Assembly (NCBI RefSeq): GCF_014647315.1
Contig: NZ_BMOY01000009.1
Span: 1 to 64,000, forward strand
DNA length: 64,000 nt
Reading direction: 5' to 3'
Source: Paenalicyclobacillus cellulosilyticus
GTDB taxonomy: Bacteria; Bacillota; Bacilli; Alicyclobacillales; Alicyclobacillaceae
Positions 8,585 to 18,468 of the stretch are shown piece by piece. A model generated the notes under the pieces. It saw nothing but the letters and a program-made list of their open reading frames with translations, had not been told where the DNA came from and did no database searches. A program made the translations under genes and the position numbers. Positions within the stretch are counted from its first letter, which is position 1. Each line of letters starts with the position of its first letter.

Positions 8585-9745
8585 TTGCACATCGAGTCGC
8601 GCATCGCCCAGGCGGGCAACCGCAAAGACCCGCACACGGGCGCGGTATCGTTTCCCGTCTACCACAGCACGACGTTCGCCCATCCGGGCCTGGGCCAAAG
8701 CACAGGTTTCGATTACACCCGCACCCAGAATCCGACACGCAAGGTCCTGGAAGAAACCATCGCCGATTTGGAGGGGGGCGTGCGCGGTTTCGCGTTCGCC
8801 TCTGGCATGGCGGCGGTCAGTGCGGTGTTCGGCCTGTTGCGGCCGGGTGACCATCTCGTCATCTCCGACGATTTGTACGGCGGCACGTACCGGCTGCTGG
8901 AGCAGCTCCTTGTCCCCATGGGCATCCGCGCCACCTACGTGGACACGCGCGATCCGGCGCGGGTGGAGGCGGCCATGGAAGCGGGCACGCGGATGGTGTT
9001 CATCGAGACGCCGACCAATCCGACGATGAAGGTGACCGACATCCGCGCGTGCAGCGCCATCGCGGCCCGGCACCAAGCCATCCTGGTGGTGGACAACACG
9101 TTCATGACCCCGTATTTCCAACGGCCGCTCGAACTGGGGGCGGACGTGGTCGTCCACTCGGCCACCAAGTTCCTCGGCGGCCACAACGACGTCCTGGCCG
9201 GACTCGTGGTGGTCCGGGACGAGGGGTTGGCGGAGCGCGTCGGCTTTTTGCAGAATGCCATCGGCGCGGTGCTGGGGCCGCAGGATTGTTGGTTGCTGTT
9301 GCGCGGCATGAAGACGCTCGCGCTGCGCATGCAGCGCCACGAGGAGAACGCCCGTGCCATCGCGGACTGGTTGAGCCGCCACCCGCTGGTGGAACGGGTG
9401 TACTACCCGGGGCTGGCGGAACCCGACGTGCGTGCCGTTCAGGAGCGGCAAGCGGGGGGCTACGGCGGGATGATCTCGTTTGAGGTGGCGGACGAGCGCA
9501 TGATCCCGCCCGTCCTCGCCGGCGTCCGGCTGGTCACGTTTGCGGAGAGCCTCGGCGGGACGGAGACGCTCATCACCTATCCTGCGCGCCAGACCCACGC
9601 CGACATCCCGCCCGAGGTGCGGGCTGCCGCCGGGGTCACCGATCGTCTCCTTCGGCTCTCGGTGGGCATCGAGCATGCGCAGGACATCATCGCCGACCTC
9701 GACCAAGCCCTGCGAACTGCGGCCAAGGAGTGTGGACTGGCGTGA
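8585..9745 (+). CDS. metI: Cystathionine gamma-synthase / O-acetylhomoserine (thiol)-lyase
   Basis: A 386-residue Cys/Met-metabolism PLP enzyme. It has the aromatic-rich substrate loop STTF, YTRTQNPTR, the PLP phosphate-binding region FASGMAAV, and the Schiff-base lysine in [12 protein letters not shown]. It is most like Bacillus MetI, which condenses an activated homoserine with cysteine or sulfide in methionine synthesis. GGAGG at 8572-8576 is 8 nt before TTG 8585; upstream in-frame codons run through the leader hairpin, so the TTG is the best start. It overlaps metC by 4 nt. The promoter and leader hairpin just upstream suggest attenuation control. Confidence 0.85.
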   Translation: MHIESRIAQAGNRKDPHTGAVSFPVYHSTTFAHPGLGQSTGFDYTRTQNPTRKVLEETIADLEGGVRGFAFASGMAAVSAVFGLLRPGDHLVISDDLYGGTYRLLEQLLVPMGIRATYVDTRDPARVEAAMEAGTRMVFIETPTNPTMKVTDIRACSAIAARHQAILVVDNTFMTPYFQRPLELGADVVVHSATKFLGGHNDVLAGLVVVRDEGLAERVGFLQNAIGAVLGPQDCWLLLRGMKTLALRMQRHEENARAIADWLSRHPLVERVYYPGLAEPDVRAVQERQAGGYGGMISFEVADERMIPPVLAGVRLVTFAESLGGTETLITYPARQTHADIPPEVRAAAGVTDRLLRLSVGIEHAQDIIADLDQALRTAAKECGLA

Positions 9746-10881
9746 AGATGGACACCTTGTGCCTGCACACCGGCGTCGAGATCGATCCGGTGACGGGCGC
9801 CGCGAGCACCCCCATCTACCAAGCTTCGACGTTCCACCAGGCGGACTGGGACAACCCGCCGCCCTACGACTACGCACGATCCGGCAATCCGACCCGGCAC
9901 GCGGTGGAGGAAGCCATCGCGAAGCTGGAAGGCGGCAGGCGCGGGTTTGCATTCGCCTCCGGGATGGCCGCCATCACGGCGGTCTTTCTGACGCTGCCGG
10001 CGGGATCGCACATTGTGGCATGCGAGGACATCTACGGCGGCACATTCCGGGCATTGACGCGCGTGTTTGCGCGGCTAGGCATCACCACGACGTTTGTGGA
10101 TGCCACGCGGCTGGATGCCATCGAGGCGGCCATTACGCCGCGCACGCGCGCCATCTACCTGGAGACCCCAAGCAACCCCGGCATGCAGATCACGGACCTC
10201 AGGGGAGCGGTGGACATTGCGCGCCGGCACGGCGTGCTGACCATTGTGGACAATACGTTCATGTCGCCTTATCTGCAGCGGCCGCACGAACTGGGTGTGG
10301 ATGTGGTCGTGCACTCGGCGACCAAGTTCCTCGGCGGCCACTCCGACCTGGTGGCGGGGTTGGTCACGGTGCGCGACGCGGCGCTGGCGGACGACATCTA
10401 TTTCATCCAAAACAGCTTCGGTGCGGTGCTCGGCCCGCACGACAGCTGGCTGCTGCTGCGGGGAATGAAGACGTTGGCCGTGCGCATGAAGCAGAGCCAG
10501 GCGACAGCACAGCGGCTGGCCGAGTACCTGCAAGGTCATCCCAAGGTTCGCCGTGTCCTGTACCCTGGCCTGCCGCACCACCCGGGCCACGCCCTGCATA
10601 TGTCGCAGGCGGACGGTCCGGGAGCGGTGCTGTCGTTTGACATCGGGGACGCGGCGGCGGTGCGCCGCTTCGTCGAGCGGATCCGCTACCCGCTGTTTGC
10701 CGTGAGCCTCGGCGCGGTGGAGAGCATCCTCTCGTATCCGGCCCGCATGTCGCACGCGTCCATGCCGCCGGAAGAGCGGGCACGGCGGGGCATCACGGAC
10801 GGGTTGCTGCGTCTCTCCGTCGGCTTGGAGGACGCGGACGACCTCTTGACCGACCTGGAAGCCGCGTTGGCGGCGGTGTGA
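9742..10881 (+). CDS. metC: Cystathionine beta-lyase
   Basis: A 379-residue PLP enzyme of the same family as its upstream neighbour and probably an ancient duplicate of it. It has [31 protein letters not shown] and the PLP lysine in [12 protein letters not shown]. In Bacilli metI and metC are adjacent; MetC cleaves cystathionine to homocysteine, pyruvate and ammonia. GTG 9742 overlaps the metI stop as GTGA, with AAGGAG 11 nt upstream inside metI, indicating translational coupling. ATG 9748 is an alternative start. Confidence 0.83.
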   Translation: MKMDTLCLHTGVEIDPVTGAASTPIYQASTFHQADWDNPPPYDYARSGNPTRHAVEEAIAKLEGGRRGFAFASGMAAITAVFLTLPAGSHIVACEDIYGGTFRALTRVFARLGITTTFVDATRLDAIEAAITPRTRAIYLETPSNPGMQITDLRGAVDIARRHGVLTIVDNTFMSPYLQRPHELGVDVVVHSATKFLGGHSDLVAGLVTVRDAALADDIYFIQNSFGAVLGPHDSWLLLRGMKTLAVRMKQSQATAQRLAEYLQGHPKVRRVLYPGLPHHPGHALHMSQADGPGAVLSFDIGDAAAVRRFVERIRYPLFAVSLGAVESILSYPARMSHASMPPEERARRGITDGLLRLSVGLEDADDLLTDLEAALAAV

Positions 10882-10888
10882 AGGGCGC

Positions 10889-11560
10889 TCACAGCACCTG
10901 CACGCCGAAGCTGGCGAGCATCTCCGCCAACAGCGCCAGGGGCAGGCCGACGACGGTGAAATAATCCCCTTCGATGCGGTCGACGAGGATGGCGCCGATC
11001 CCCTGGATGGCGTAGGCACCCGCTTTGTCAAGCGGTTCTCCGCTCGCGACATAGCGGCGAATCTGGTCCGCGGCAAGCGGCCGCATCGTCACCCGGGTGG
11101 CGCTGTGGCGGACCACGCGCCGGCCGTCGGCTGCATCGGCCACACATACGCCGGTGTATACGGTGTGGGTCGTGCCCTGCAGGCGGGAGAGCATCGCGAC
11201 GGCTGCCTCTTCATCCTGCGGCTTGCCGAGCACCTCGCCATCGAGGACGACGATGGTATCGGCAGCGACGACCAGCGGCGGTTCGGGCGCGTCGGAAACC
11301 ACATCCCGCCAACGGGGGACGACGGCGAGCGCCTTGCGCTCGGCGAGGATCTCCACCCAGCGGTGCGGAGGTTGCGGCGGGTCCACGGTTTCGTCCGCCT
11401 CGCTCGCGGCTGCCTGAAACGTGAGGCCAAGGCCTGCGAGCAGTGCCTTGCGCCGCGGGGACGCGGACGCGAGGATGAGCGGGCGCTGACCGGTTCTGTC
11501 GTGATGCAGACCGCCCGCCCGGGGCATCGTATCGTCCGCTCGGGTCATGGTCTGGCGCAT
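10889..11560 (-). CDS. maf: Maf family nucleoside triphosphate pyrophosphatase
   Basis: A 223-residue Maf protein with a roughly 25-residue N-terminal extension. The family motifs are LASASPRRKALL, the substrate and metal region VVAADTIVVLDGEVLGKP, and DKAGAYAIQGIGA. Maf enzymes hydrolyse dTTP, UTP or modified pyrimidine nucleotides to the monophosphate and are linked to septum formation in Bacilli. AGGAGG precedes the ATG by 6 nt. It lies downstream of tlp on the minus strand and converges with metC. Confidence 0.9.
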   Translation of the reverse strand: MRQTMTRADDTMPRAGGLHHDRTGQRPLILASASPRRKALLAGLGLTFQAAASEADETVDPPQPPHRWVEILAERKALAVVPRWRDVVSDAPEPPLVVAADTIVVLDGEVLGKPQDEEAAVAMLSRLQGTTHTVYTGVCVADAADGRRVVRHSATRVTMRPLAADQIRRYVASGEPLDKAGAYAIQGIGAILVDRIEGDYFTVVGLPLALLAEMLASFGVQVL

Positions 11561-11678
11561 CCTCTGCCTCCTGCTTTCTTTTTCGCCTCACCTGTTTCTT
11601 CCAGGCTCCGTGTATTGATCCCAGGTTTCGCGTATGTACGCCGGGCCGTCCGGCCCGGCTTGGGCTTGGTGCATCCGG

Positions 11679-11900
11679 TCAGTCGAACCGGTGCACTTCG
11701 TCCTGGATCTCCCGCCGGAATCCAGCGATGGCCTGCGCCCGCCGCTCATTCTTCGCTTCCACGGCGGCCACGTCCTCCGGCCGCATCTCATCGGCGTGCG
11801 CCTCCAGGTAGTCCTCCGCCTCGCGCATGTTCCGCATTGTGTTCTGAATGTTGCGCTGCAGCTTGCGGACGTTGTCCGAACGGTCATCCGGGTTTGCCAT
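11679..11900 (-). CDS. tlp: Small acid-soluble spore protein Tlp
   Basis: A 73-residue, highly charged, helical protein beginning ANPDDRSDNVRKLQRNIQNT and ending in a FRREIQDE segment. Both ends match the Tlp family of Bacillus spore-core proteins. In that family transcription is forespore-specific, normally under SigG; I did not identify the promoter. ATG 11900 is 9 nt from GAAGGGGG; ATG 11906 is in frame but too close. It is direct evidence that the organism sporulates. Confidence 0.85.
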   Translation of the reverse strand: MANPDDRSDNVRKLQRNIQNTMRNMREAEDYLEAHADEMRPEDVAAVEAKNERRAQAIAGFRREIQDEVHRFD

Positions 11901-12127
11901 GCCCATCCGCCCCCTTCGCCAGCGTGGCGTGCGCCAACGGTGTGCGGCCAACCGCCGCACAAGCTAGGATGCAACCGCTCGCCCGTCGCCATGACCCAGA
12001 CGCGCGGCCAGGTTCTGGTGGCGGAGGCAAGGCCGGTGCAGCAGGCTGGCGCGTCCCGGCGGCTCGTGCTATGCTGGAGCAGGCTTTCTTCACCCATTGT
12101 GGAAAAACCCCGCAAGGAGGTCAAGGC

Positions 12128-13321
12128 GTGGTACGACTGGTTCGTTCGTTTCCGCTGTCCATGCAGCACGTGTTCGCCATGTTTGGCGCCACCGTGCTTG
12201 TTCCGTACCTCACCGGGCTCGATCCCGGCGCGGCTTTGGTGGCGAGCGGCGTGGCGACCCTTCTCTTCCACTGGGTCACCGGCGGCAAGGTGCCGGCATA
12301 CCTCGGTTCTTCGTTTGCGTTCATCGCCCCGCTCGCCCTGTTCGTCAAGCAGCAGCATGTTCCGGGGGCGGCCGTGCTCGGTCTGCTCAGCGTGGGTGCT
12401 GTCTATCTCATCATCGCGATCATCATCCGGGCGTTCGGGTTTGCCCGCATCCGCCGCGTCATTCCGGCGGTTGTCGCCGGACCGGTGGTGTCCATCATCG
12501 GGTTGTCGCTCGCGACGACGGCCGTGTCGAACATGGCGGCTCAGCACTGGGACGCCGCCCTCGTGAGTCTGGTGGCGGCCATCGCCGCCTCCCTTGCGGG
12601 CCGCGGTATGCTGCGCATCCTGCCGCTGTTGGCGGGCATCGCGGCGGGATATGTGTACAGCGCGGCGCGCGGTTTCGTCGATTTCACGGCATTGCGCGAA
12701 GCAGCTTGGTTCGCGTGGCCGCACCTCGTGTGGCCGAGCGGACACGCGGCCGCCGTGTTGGCCATGGCGCCGATTGCGTTGGTCACCATCATCGAGGACC
12801 TCGGCCATATGTTCGTTCTCAATGAAATCCTCGGGCGCGACGTGACGACGGACCCCGGATTCGACCGCATTCTCGTCGGCAACGGTTTGGCCACCTGCGC
12901 TTCCGCGCTGCTCGGCGGCCCGGCGCAGACCACCTATGCGGAGAACCTCGGTGTGCTGGCGTTGACCCGGCAGTTTTCGAGCCGGATCATCCAAGGTGCG
13001 GCCGTGATCGCCATCCTGCTCGGACTCATCGGCAAAGTGGGCGCGCTCATCCACACCATTCCGGCCGCGGTCATGGGCGGCATCAGCATCCTGTTGTTCG
13101 GAATGATTGCCGGGATGGGCATCCGTCACATGGTGGAGGAAGGCGTCGATCTCGCCAACATGAAGAACCTCATCATTGTCGCCGTCATCTTCATCCTCGG
13201 CGTCGGTTCCAGCAACAACGGCATCGCGTACGCGACGCTCGCCGGGCTGTTGGTGTATTGGATCTTTCCGGACTCCGACAAACGGCGCAGCGGGGCAGGC
13301 AGGTCGGGCGGCGGAATCTGA
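12128..13321 (+). CDS. Uracil/xanthine permease (NAT/NCS2 family)
   Basis: A 397-residue polytopic permease that starts with the family hallmark QHVFAMFGATVLVPYLTGLDP. The NAT signature appears as AENLGVLALTR, where the glutamate followed by asparagine is the form usual in uracil permeases. A preceding E in IIEDLGHM fits the substrate-binding helix. Expected function is proton-coupled uracil uptake. AAGGAGG at 12114-12120 is 7 nt before GTG 12128. It is a single gene that ends in a strong convergent terminator shared with aconitase. Confidence 0.85.
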   Translation: MVRLVRSFPLSMQHVFAMFGATVLVPYLTGLDPGAALVASGVATLLFHWVTGGKVPAYLGSSFAFIAPLALFVKQQHVPGAAVLGLLSVGAVYLIIAIIIRAFGFARIRRVIPAVVAGPVVSIIGLSLATTAVSNMAAQHWDAALVSLVAAIAASLAGRGMLRILPLLAGIAAGYVYSAARGFVDFTALREAAWFAWPHLVWPSGHAAAVLAMAPIALVTIIEDLGHMFVLNEILGRDVTTDPGFDRILVGNGLATCASALLGGPAQTTYAENLGVLALTRQFSSRIIQGAAVIAILLGLIGKVGALIHTIPAAVMGGISILLFGMIAGMGIRHMVEEGVDLANMKNLIIVAVIFILGVGSSNNGIAYATLAGLLVYWIFPDSDKRRSGAGRSGGGI

Positions 13322-13398
13322 CGTTCTGAAGGCCAACGCCGTGCCGGCCGGGCGGTTGCGTCCGGGCCGTATGAGATGAGGCAAGCTGCTGAAGCCGC

Positions 13399-13445
13399 AC
13401 GAGGGGCTGGCCGACAGTCGTTAGACCGGTCGGCCAGCCCCTCGT
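13399..13445. terminator. Bidirectional terminator between the permease and aconitase genes
   Basis: A perfect 17-bp inverted repeat (13399-13415 with 13429-13445) around a 13-nt loop lies between two convergent genes. There is no long T tract on either side, but stem length and position support transcription termination from both directions. Confidence 0.75.
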
Positions 13446-13459
13446 CGTCGTTGCAGGCG

Positions 13460-16192
13460 TCAACCGCGCTCCTCACGCAAGAAGTTGCGCAGCACCGTCT
13501 GCAGGATGCCCCCGTTGCGGTAATACTCAATCTCAATCTGGCTGTCGAGGCGCAGCACCACAGGGAAGGAAAAGCGGCTGCCATCCTCCCGCGTCGCGGT
13601 GACGGTCAACTCCTGGCCCGGTGTGAGGTCGCCCGACAACCCGAGGATGTCGAACGTCTCGCGCCCGGTGATGCCGAGCGTCCGCCAGCTGTCACCCGGT
13701 TTGAACTGGAGCGGCAGCACGCCCATGCCCACCAGGTTGCTGCGGTGGATGCGTTCGAAGCTCTCGGCGATGACGGCGCGCACACCGAGCAGCGCGGTTC
13801 CTTTCGCCGCCCAGTCGCGGGAACTGCCGGTACCGTACTCCTTGCCCGCGATGACGACGAGCGGACGTCCTTCCGCCTTGTACCGCATCGCGGCGTCGTA
13901 AATCGACATCAGCTCCCCGCTCGGGAAGTGGATGGTGACGCCGCCTTCCGTGCCCGGCGCGACCTGGTTGCGGATGCGGATGTTGGCGAACGTGCCGCGC
14001 ATCATCACCTCGTGGTTGCCCCGGCGCGATCCGTACGAGTTGAAGTCGGCCGGCTGAATACCGCGCTCGGTCAGATACTTGCCTGCCGGGCTGTTGGGTG
14101 CGATGCTGCCGGCTGGCGAGATGTGGTCGGTGGTGACCGAGTCGCCGAGCAGCGCGAGCACCCGTGCCTGCTTCACATCGCCTGTGTCCGGCAGGTCAGC
14201 GGACAATCCTGCAAAGAACGGCGGCTCTTGGATATACGTGGAGTTCGGATCCCACGCGTACATCTCGCCCACGGCCGTCTCGAGGGCGTTCCAGCGTTCG
14301 TTGCTGGTGAAGACACCCTCATAGCGCTTCTTGAACATCTCCGGCGTGATGACCGAACGAATGGTCTCGGCCACTTCCTGCTCGCTCGGCCAGATGTCGC
14401 GCAGATACACCGGTTGGCCCGACCTGTCGGTGCCGAGCGGTTCGTGCAACAGGTCGATGTCGATGGTACCCGCCAATGCGTAGGCGATGACGAGCGGCGG
14501 CGAGGCGAGATAGTTGGCTCGGACCAGCGAGTGGATGCGCCCCTCGAAGTTGCGGTTGCCGGACAGGACGGCGGCCACCAACAGATCGTTCTCCGCAATG
14601 GCCTTCGCCACTTCTTCCGGCAGCGGTCCGCTGTTCCCGATGCAGGTGGTGCAGCCGTAACCGACCACATCGAAGCCGAGCGCCGACAGCGGCTCCAACA
14701 GACCCGCCTTTTCCAGGTAGTCGGTGACGACGCGGGACCCCGGCGCGAGGCTGGTCTTCACATGCGCGGGCGGTACCAAGCCGCGCTCGTGCGCCTTCTT
14801 CGCGAGCAGTCCGGCGCCGACCATCACCGACGGGTTGGAGGTGTTGGTGCAGCTCGTGATGGCGGCAATCACGACCGCCCCCGTCCGCAAGGTCGATGTC
14901 CTGCCGTTCGCGTGCGTCACCGTCACTTCCTTGGCCCGCTGTTCCTCGCGGAGACCAAAGCCGCCCTGCTCGACCGGTTTCTCCAGCGCCGCGCGGAAAT
15001 TCGCCTGTACATCGCGCAGCTCAATCTTGTCCTGCGGCCGCTTCGGGCCGGCCAACGTCGCGTGCACGGTCGACAGGTCGAGTTCGATGGTGTCGGTGAA
15101 CACCGGATCGGGCGTATCATCCGTGCGGAACAACCCTTGGGCCTTGCAATACGCTTCCACCAGCTGGACCAGTTGCTCATCGCGGCCGGTTGCGCGCAGG
15201 TAGTTGAGGGTCTCCGCGTCGACAGGGAAGAAGCCCATTGTCGCCCCGTACTCGGGAGCCATATTGGCGACCGTCGCGCGGTCGGCCAGGCTGATATGGC
15301 TCAGTCCCGGACCGTAGAACTCGACGAACTTGCCGACGACGCCTTTCTTGCGCAGGATGTTCGTCACCGTCAGCGCGAGGTCGGTGGCGGTCGCCCCCTC
15401 GGGCAGTTTGCCGGTCAGCTTGAAGCCGATGACCTCCGGCAACAGTTGATACAAAGGCTGGCCGAGCATGCAGGCCTCCGCCTCGATGCCGCCCACGCCC
15501 CAGCCGAGCACCCCGACGCCGTTGATCATGGTCGTGTGCGAGTCGGTGCCGACGAGCGTGTCCGGGAACACCACGGTCTCGCCGCCCATCTCCTTCTGTT
15601 GCACGACTTTGGCCAAGAACTCCAGGTTCACCTGGTGCACGATGCCGGTGCCGGGGGGCACGACGCTGAAATTGGCAAAGGCGGTCTGCGCCCACCGGAG
15701 GAACTTGTACCGCTCTTCATTGCGTTCGAATTCTTTGCGGATGTTGTATTCGAGCGCTTCGCGGGATGCGAACGCGTCGACTTGGACCGAGTGATCGATG
15801 ACGAGATCGACGGGGATGAGGGGATTGATTCGCTTCGGGTCGCCGCCCAAGCGGTGCATCGCCGCGCGCATCGCCGCCAGGTCGACCACGGCCGGAACGC
15901 CGGTGAAGTCCTGCAGGAGGATGCGGGCCGGTTTAAACGGAATCTCCATCCGCTGCGGCGCCGCGGCGTTCCAATTGGCCAGCGCGCGGACGTGATCGAC
16001 GGTCACGGCCTTGCCGTCCACCTGGCGCAGGACCGCTTCCAGCAAGATCTTGATGGAGAACGGCAGCTTGGAGACAGGGCCGACACCTTGTTCCTCGAGG
16101 GAAGACAGCCGGAAGTAGGTGTACGGCTTGCCGTTCACGGTAAGGGTGTTGCGGACGTTGAACGGATCCTGAAGGACATGTGCGGTCGCCAT
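13460..16192 (-). CDS. acnA: Aconitate hydratase, AcnA/IRP type
   Basis: A 910-residue aconitase of normal AcnA length. The 4Fe-4S ligands are in [10 protein letters not shown] and [14 protein letters not shown], and the swivel domain near the C-terminus carries [17 protein letters not shown] and [10 protein letters not shown]. It interconverts citrate and isocitrate in the TCA cycle and may bind RNA when the cluster is lost, as known for Bacillus CitB. GGAGG is 7 nt before ATG 16192. The gene stands alone, with a 27-nt inverted repeat at 16291-16317 in its upstream region. Confidence 0.96.
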   Translation of the reverse strand: MATAHVLQDPFNVRNTLTVNGKPYTYFRLSSLEEQGVGPVSKLPFSIKILLEAVLRQVDGKAVTVDHVRALANWNAAAPQRMEIPFKPARILLQDFTGVPAVVDLAAMRAAMHRLGGDPKRINPLIPVDLVIDHSVQVDAFASREALEYNIRKEFERNEERYKFLRWAQTAFANFSVVPPGTGIVHQVNLEFLAKVVQQKEMGGETVVFPDTLVGTDSHTTMINGVGVLGWGVGGIEAEACMLGQPLYQLLPEVIGFKLTGKLPEGATATDLALTVTNILRKKGVVGKFVEFYGPGLSHISLADRATVANMAPEYGATMGFFPVDAETLNYLRATGRDEQLVQLVEAYCKAQGLFRTDDTPDPVFTDTIELDLSTVHATLAGPKRPQDKIELRDVQANFRAALEKPVEQGGFGLREEQRAKEVTVTHANGRTSTLRTGAVVIAAITSCTNTSNPSVMVGAGLLAKKAHERGLVPPAHVKTSLAPGSRVVTDYLEKAGLLEPLSALGFDVVGYGCTTCIGNSGPLPEEVAKAIAENDLLVAAVLSGNRNFEGRIHSLVRANYLASPPLVIAYALAGTIDIDLLHEPLGTDRSGQPVYLRDIWPSEQEVAETIRSVITPEMFKKRYEGVFTSNERWNALETAVGEMYAWDPNSTYIQEPPFFAGLSADLPDTGDVKQARVLALLGDSVTTDHISPAGSIAPNSPAGKYLTERGIQPADFNSYGSRRGNHEVMMRGTFANIRIRNQVAPGTEGGVTIHFPSGELMSIYDAAMRYKAEGRPLVVIAGKEYGTGSSRDWAAKGTALLGVRAVIAESFERIHRSNLVGMGVLPLQFKPGDSWRTLGITGRETFDILGLSGDLTPGQELTVTATREDGSRFSFPVVLRLDSQIEIEYYRNGGILQTVLRNFLREERG

Positions 16193-16290
16193 ACGTGATC
16201 CTCCACTCTCTCTGTCATCTGAGTGTCCTGCGGCGATCCCGCGCCAGATGGTCAGACCGGACACAGTTTCGCCACAGGTCAAGCCAAGGC

Positions 16291-16317
16291 GGGTGCCTTG
16301 CGGACACGCAGGCACCC
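16291..16317. promoter_or_regulatory. Inverted repeat upstream of aconitase
   Basis: GGGTGCCTTGCG and CGCAGGCACCC form an 11-bp stem with one bulged base and a 4-nt loop, about 100 bp upstream of the acnA start. There is no T tract, so it is more likely an operator or a leader structure than a terminator. Confidence 0.35.
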
Positions 16318-16424
16318 GGGCGGTAGCAGAGATCAGTCCTTTGTCACTCTACTACCAAAGGGCGGGCAGGCGCAAGACGGTCGCCGCCGCGCGCGCTTCC
16401 GCCGCTTCGCGCGCGTGTGCCGGC

Positions 16425-16895
16425 TCACAGACGAATGTGCAGGACGGCGTGTTGTACCCGGCCGTCGGGCAAATACACCGTCACCGACATCTGTCCGCGC
16501 CGTGCGTCATAGGCAGCGTCCGCGATGGTCCGCTGCCTGCCGGTGCGCGGGTCGGAGGTGACGATGGTCAACAGTTGGCCGTGATCGAACGTGGCGTACA
16601 ACCGCATCATGCGCACGGCGAACGCCTCCCAGTCCGCAGGCGGCGGCGGGTGGGCGACCGAGAGCACGTACGACACCGGCGAGAGCCCGGTTCCGTCGTC
16701 GATCTCGGTGAGCGTCCCAATCCGGTGCTCGACGACGTACTGGTAAAACGACTGTTTGTGCGCCTTGGCGCGCTCCGCCTCGATAAGACCGACGGCTTCG
16801 TACAAGCTGAGCGGGATGGCCAGGATCCCCGTGAGCCAGACCACCAGCCACACCCGGCTTCGGCGCGTGCGGCGGTCGAACGCCGTATCCGCCAC
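16425..16895 (-). CDS. Hypothetical membrane-anchored protein
   Basis: A 156-residue protein of unknown function. A basic N-terminus is followed by one hydrophobic helix (about residues 12-32, WLVVWLTGILAIPL). The extracytoplasmic domain contains a proline run (HPPPPADW) and ends in alternating beta-like segments. The start is taken as GTG 16895 because GGGAGG lies just upstream; longer in-frame starts would run into the tandem-repeat region. It is transcribed away from the MFS gene and towards aconitase. Confidence 0.55.
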   Translation of the reverse strand: MADTAFDRRTRRSRVWLVVWLTGILAIPLSLYEAVGLIEAERAKAHKQSFYQYVVEHRIGTLTEIDDGTGLSPVSYVLSVAHPPPPADWEAFAVRMMRLYATFDHGQLLTIVTSDPRTGRQRTIADAAYDARRGQMSVTVYLPDGRVQHAVLHIRL

Positions 16896-17199
16896 CGTCC
16901 TCCCTCTCCCATCTTGCGTGTTGTGACCGATTATACTAAACCGATTTGGCGGAGGCCATCCACGGATTTGGCGGCGGCCATCCACGGCGGCCGCTCCGCA
17001 CCGTCGCGGATGCCGGCCTTTTGCGGGGTCCCACGCGGTGGTTGGCCGTTGTGCGGAGCGTGAAGCTGTGCGGAGCGTGAAGATGATGCGAGCCCCTCGC
17101 CCGTGCTATCCTGGGATCAGTGTGCAGGGGCTGGCGGACCGGCGGCACGGCGCGGAAATGTCCACGCCATCCGCCGGCGTACCGAAAGGGGAGAGTGGC
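16896..17199. other. Intergenic region with two tandem duplications
   Basis: This 304-bp divergent region holds no gene that I can support. A near-perfect 22-bp duplication (GATTTGGCGGAGGCCATCCACG, one mismatch) lies at 16943-16986. A perfect 16-bp duplication (TGTGCGGAGCGTGAAG) with a 17-bp period lies at 17050-17082. The promoter of the downstream MFS gene must be here, but I see no clear hexamers. Confidence 0.7.
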
Positions 17200-18375
17200 A
17201 TGAGGCGGTTGTCCGTCATCTTGTTGATGTTGCTGACTGTGTTCATCGGCTTCGGGCTGATCATCCCGGTCTTGCCGCTGATGATCACCGATGCGGGCGC
17301 GCGGGCGTACCACTTGGGATTGATGTTGGCGGCGTACTCGGCGGTTTCGTTTTTTGTCTCGCCTTGGTGGGGGCGGCTGTCCGACCGGATTGGGCGCAAG
17401 CCGGTGCTCATCATCGGCCTCGTCGGGTTTGCGGCGGCGTTCGCTGTATTCGGTCTCGCCAAGGGCATGCTCTGGCTGATGTACGTTTCCCGGTTGGTCG
17501 GGGGCGGTTTCTCCGGGGCTGTCACCGCGACCGCGATGGCCTACATCGCCGACGTGACCGGGGTGGAAGACCGGACGAAGGGCATGGCGATGGCGGGGAT
17601 GGTCATCGGCCTGGGGTTCATCATCGGTCCGGCGGTCGGCGGCGCGCTCAGCAGCTTCGGCATCGCGGTGCCGTTCTTCGCGGCGGCAGGCTTGGCACTG
17701 CTGAATGCCTTGGTGGGCGCTGTCTTGCTGCAGGAATCGCTGGCGCCGGAAATGCGGCAAACGCGGCGGGAAGAGCCGGCGGGTTCCCGTTGGGCGGCGT
17801 TCAGCGGACCGCTCAAATACCTGTACATCGTCGATTTCATCGCCCAGTTTTGCATCTCGTCGCTGGAAGGCGTCTTTCAATTGTTTGAGATGGCCGCCAT
17901 CGGCGCCACGGCGCGACAGATCGGTTACATGTTCGCCATCTCCGGGTTGTGCGGAGCGTTGGTGCAGGGCGGCATCGTGCGCAATTATGTGAAGCACGGC
18001 CGGGAAGTGCCGGCGATGTACGCCGGGCTCATCGTCTCCGGCATTGGCCTGCTTGCCCTCCTCCTGTCGGTCGACTTCTGGACTGCCACCCTGTTCATGA
18101 CCGTGTTCGGGGTCGGCAACACGGTCATCAAGCCGACGCTGACGTCGCTCATCACCAAGGAGACGAAGGTGGGGCAAGGCCAGGCGAACGGCTTGCTCTC
18201 TTCGATGGACAGCCTGGCGCGCATCATCGGCCCCATCCTCTCCAGTTCCCTGTTCGAAGTGCATCACGACCTGCCGTTTGTGGTGACGGCCGCGGTCGCG
18301 TTTGCCGGCATCGCACTGGTGGCCGCCTATCGCCGCGGGTCGAACCGCCATGCCTCCATGACCGGGGCGACGTGA
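17200..18375 (+). CDS. MFS drug-efflux-type transporter
   Basis: A 391-residue 12-helix transporter resembling the NorA/Bmr/TetA drug:H+ antiporter branch. The first helix is GFGLIIPVLPLMITD, and motif A is complete as GRLSDRIGRKP. There is a motif C-like glycine-rich helix (GLGFIIGPAVGG) in TM5. Efflux of hydrophobic compounds is the family expectation; no substrate is assignable. AAAGGGGAG precedes ATG 17200; ATG 17158 is in frame but has no good binding site. Confidence 0.83.
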   Translation: MRRLSVILLMLLTVFIGFGLIIPVLPLMITDAGARAYHLGLMLAAYSAVSFFVSPWWGRLSDRIGRKPVLIIGLVGFAAAFAVFGLAKGMLWLMYVSRLVGGGFSGAVTATAMAYIADVTGVEDRTKGMAMAGMVIGLGFIIGPAVGGALSSFGIAVPFFAAAGLALLNALVGAVLLQESLAPEMRQTRREEPAGSRWAAFSGPLKYLYIVDFIAQFCISSLEGVFQLFEMAAIGATARQIGYMFAISGLCGALVQGGIVRNYVKHGREVPAMYAGLIVSGIGLLALLLSVDFWTATLFMTVFGVGNTVIKPTLTSLITKETKVGQGQANGLLSSMDSLARIIGPILSSSLFEVHHDLPFVVTAAVAFAGIALVAAYRRGSNRHASMTGAT

Positions 18376-18394
18376 CGCCCCGGCCCGCGGCGCC

Positions 18395-18423
18395 TTGACG
18401 CTGGCAAGTCTACTTAATAAACT
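18395..18423 (+). promoter_or_regulatory. Promoter of the cytochrome oxidase cluster
   Basis: TTGACG (18395-18400) and TAAACT (18418-18423) are separated by 17 nt, 45 bp upstream of the subunit II start. This is a good sigma-A-type match and separates the oxidase genes from the MFS gene. Confidence 0.6.
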
Positions 18424-18468
18424 GAAAGAGCAGGTAGAGGGCGGCGAACGCGTGAAGGAGGGTGTCGT

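Noticed and set aside
8269-8590. SAM-I riboswitch (S-box) upstream of metI
   Set aside because: The conserved GAGGGA...GGCCC...GGCAACC pattern is absent; only the terminator-like hairpin remains.
11105-12127. Upstream extension of the uracil permease frame
   Set aside because: It is antisense to maf and tlp. GTG 12128 with AAGGAGG gives a normal permease N-terminus.
13376-16198. A 940-codon plus-strand open frame
   Set aside because: It lies exactly antisense to aconitase. The translation is biased Arg/Val/His-rich sequence without motifs, an effect of high GC and strong third-position bias in acnA.
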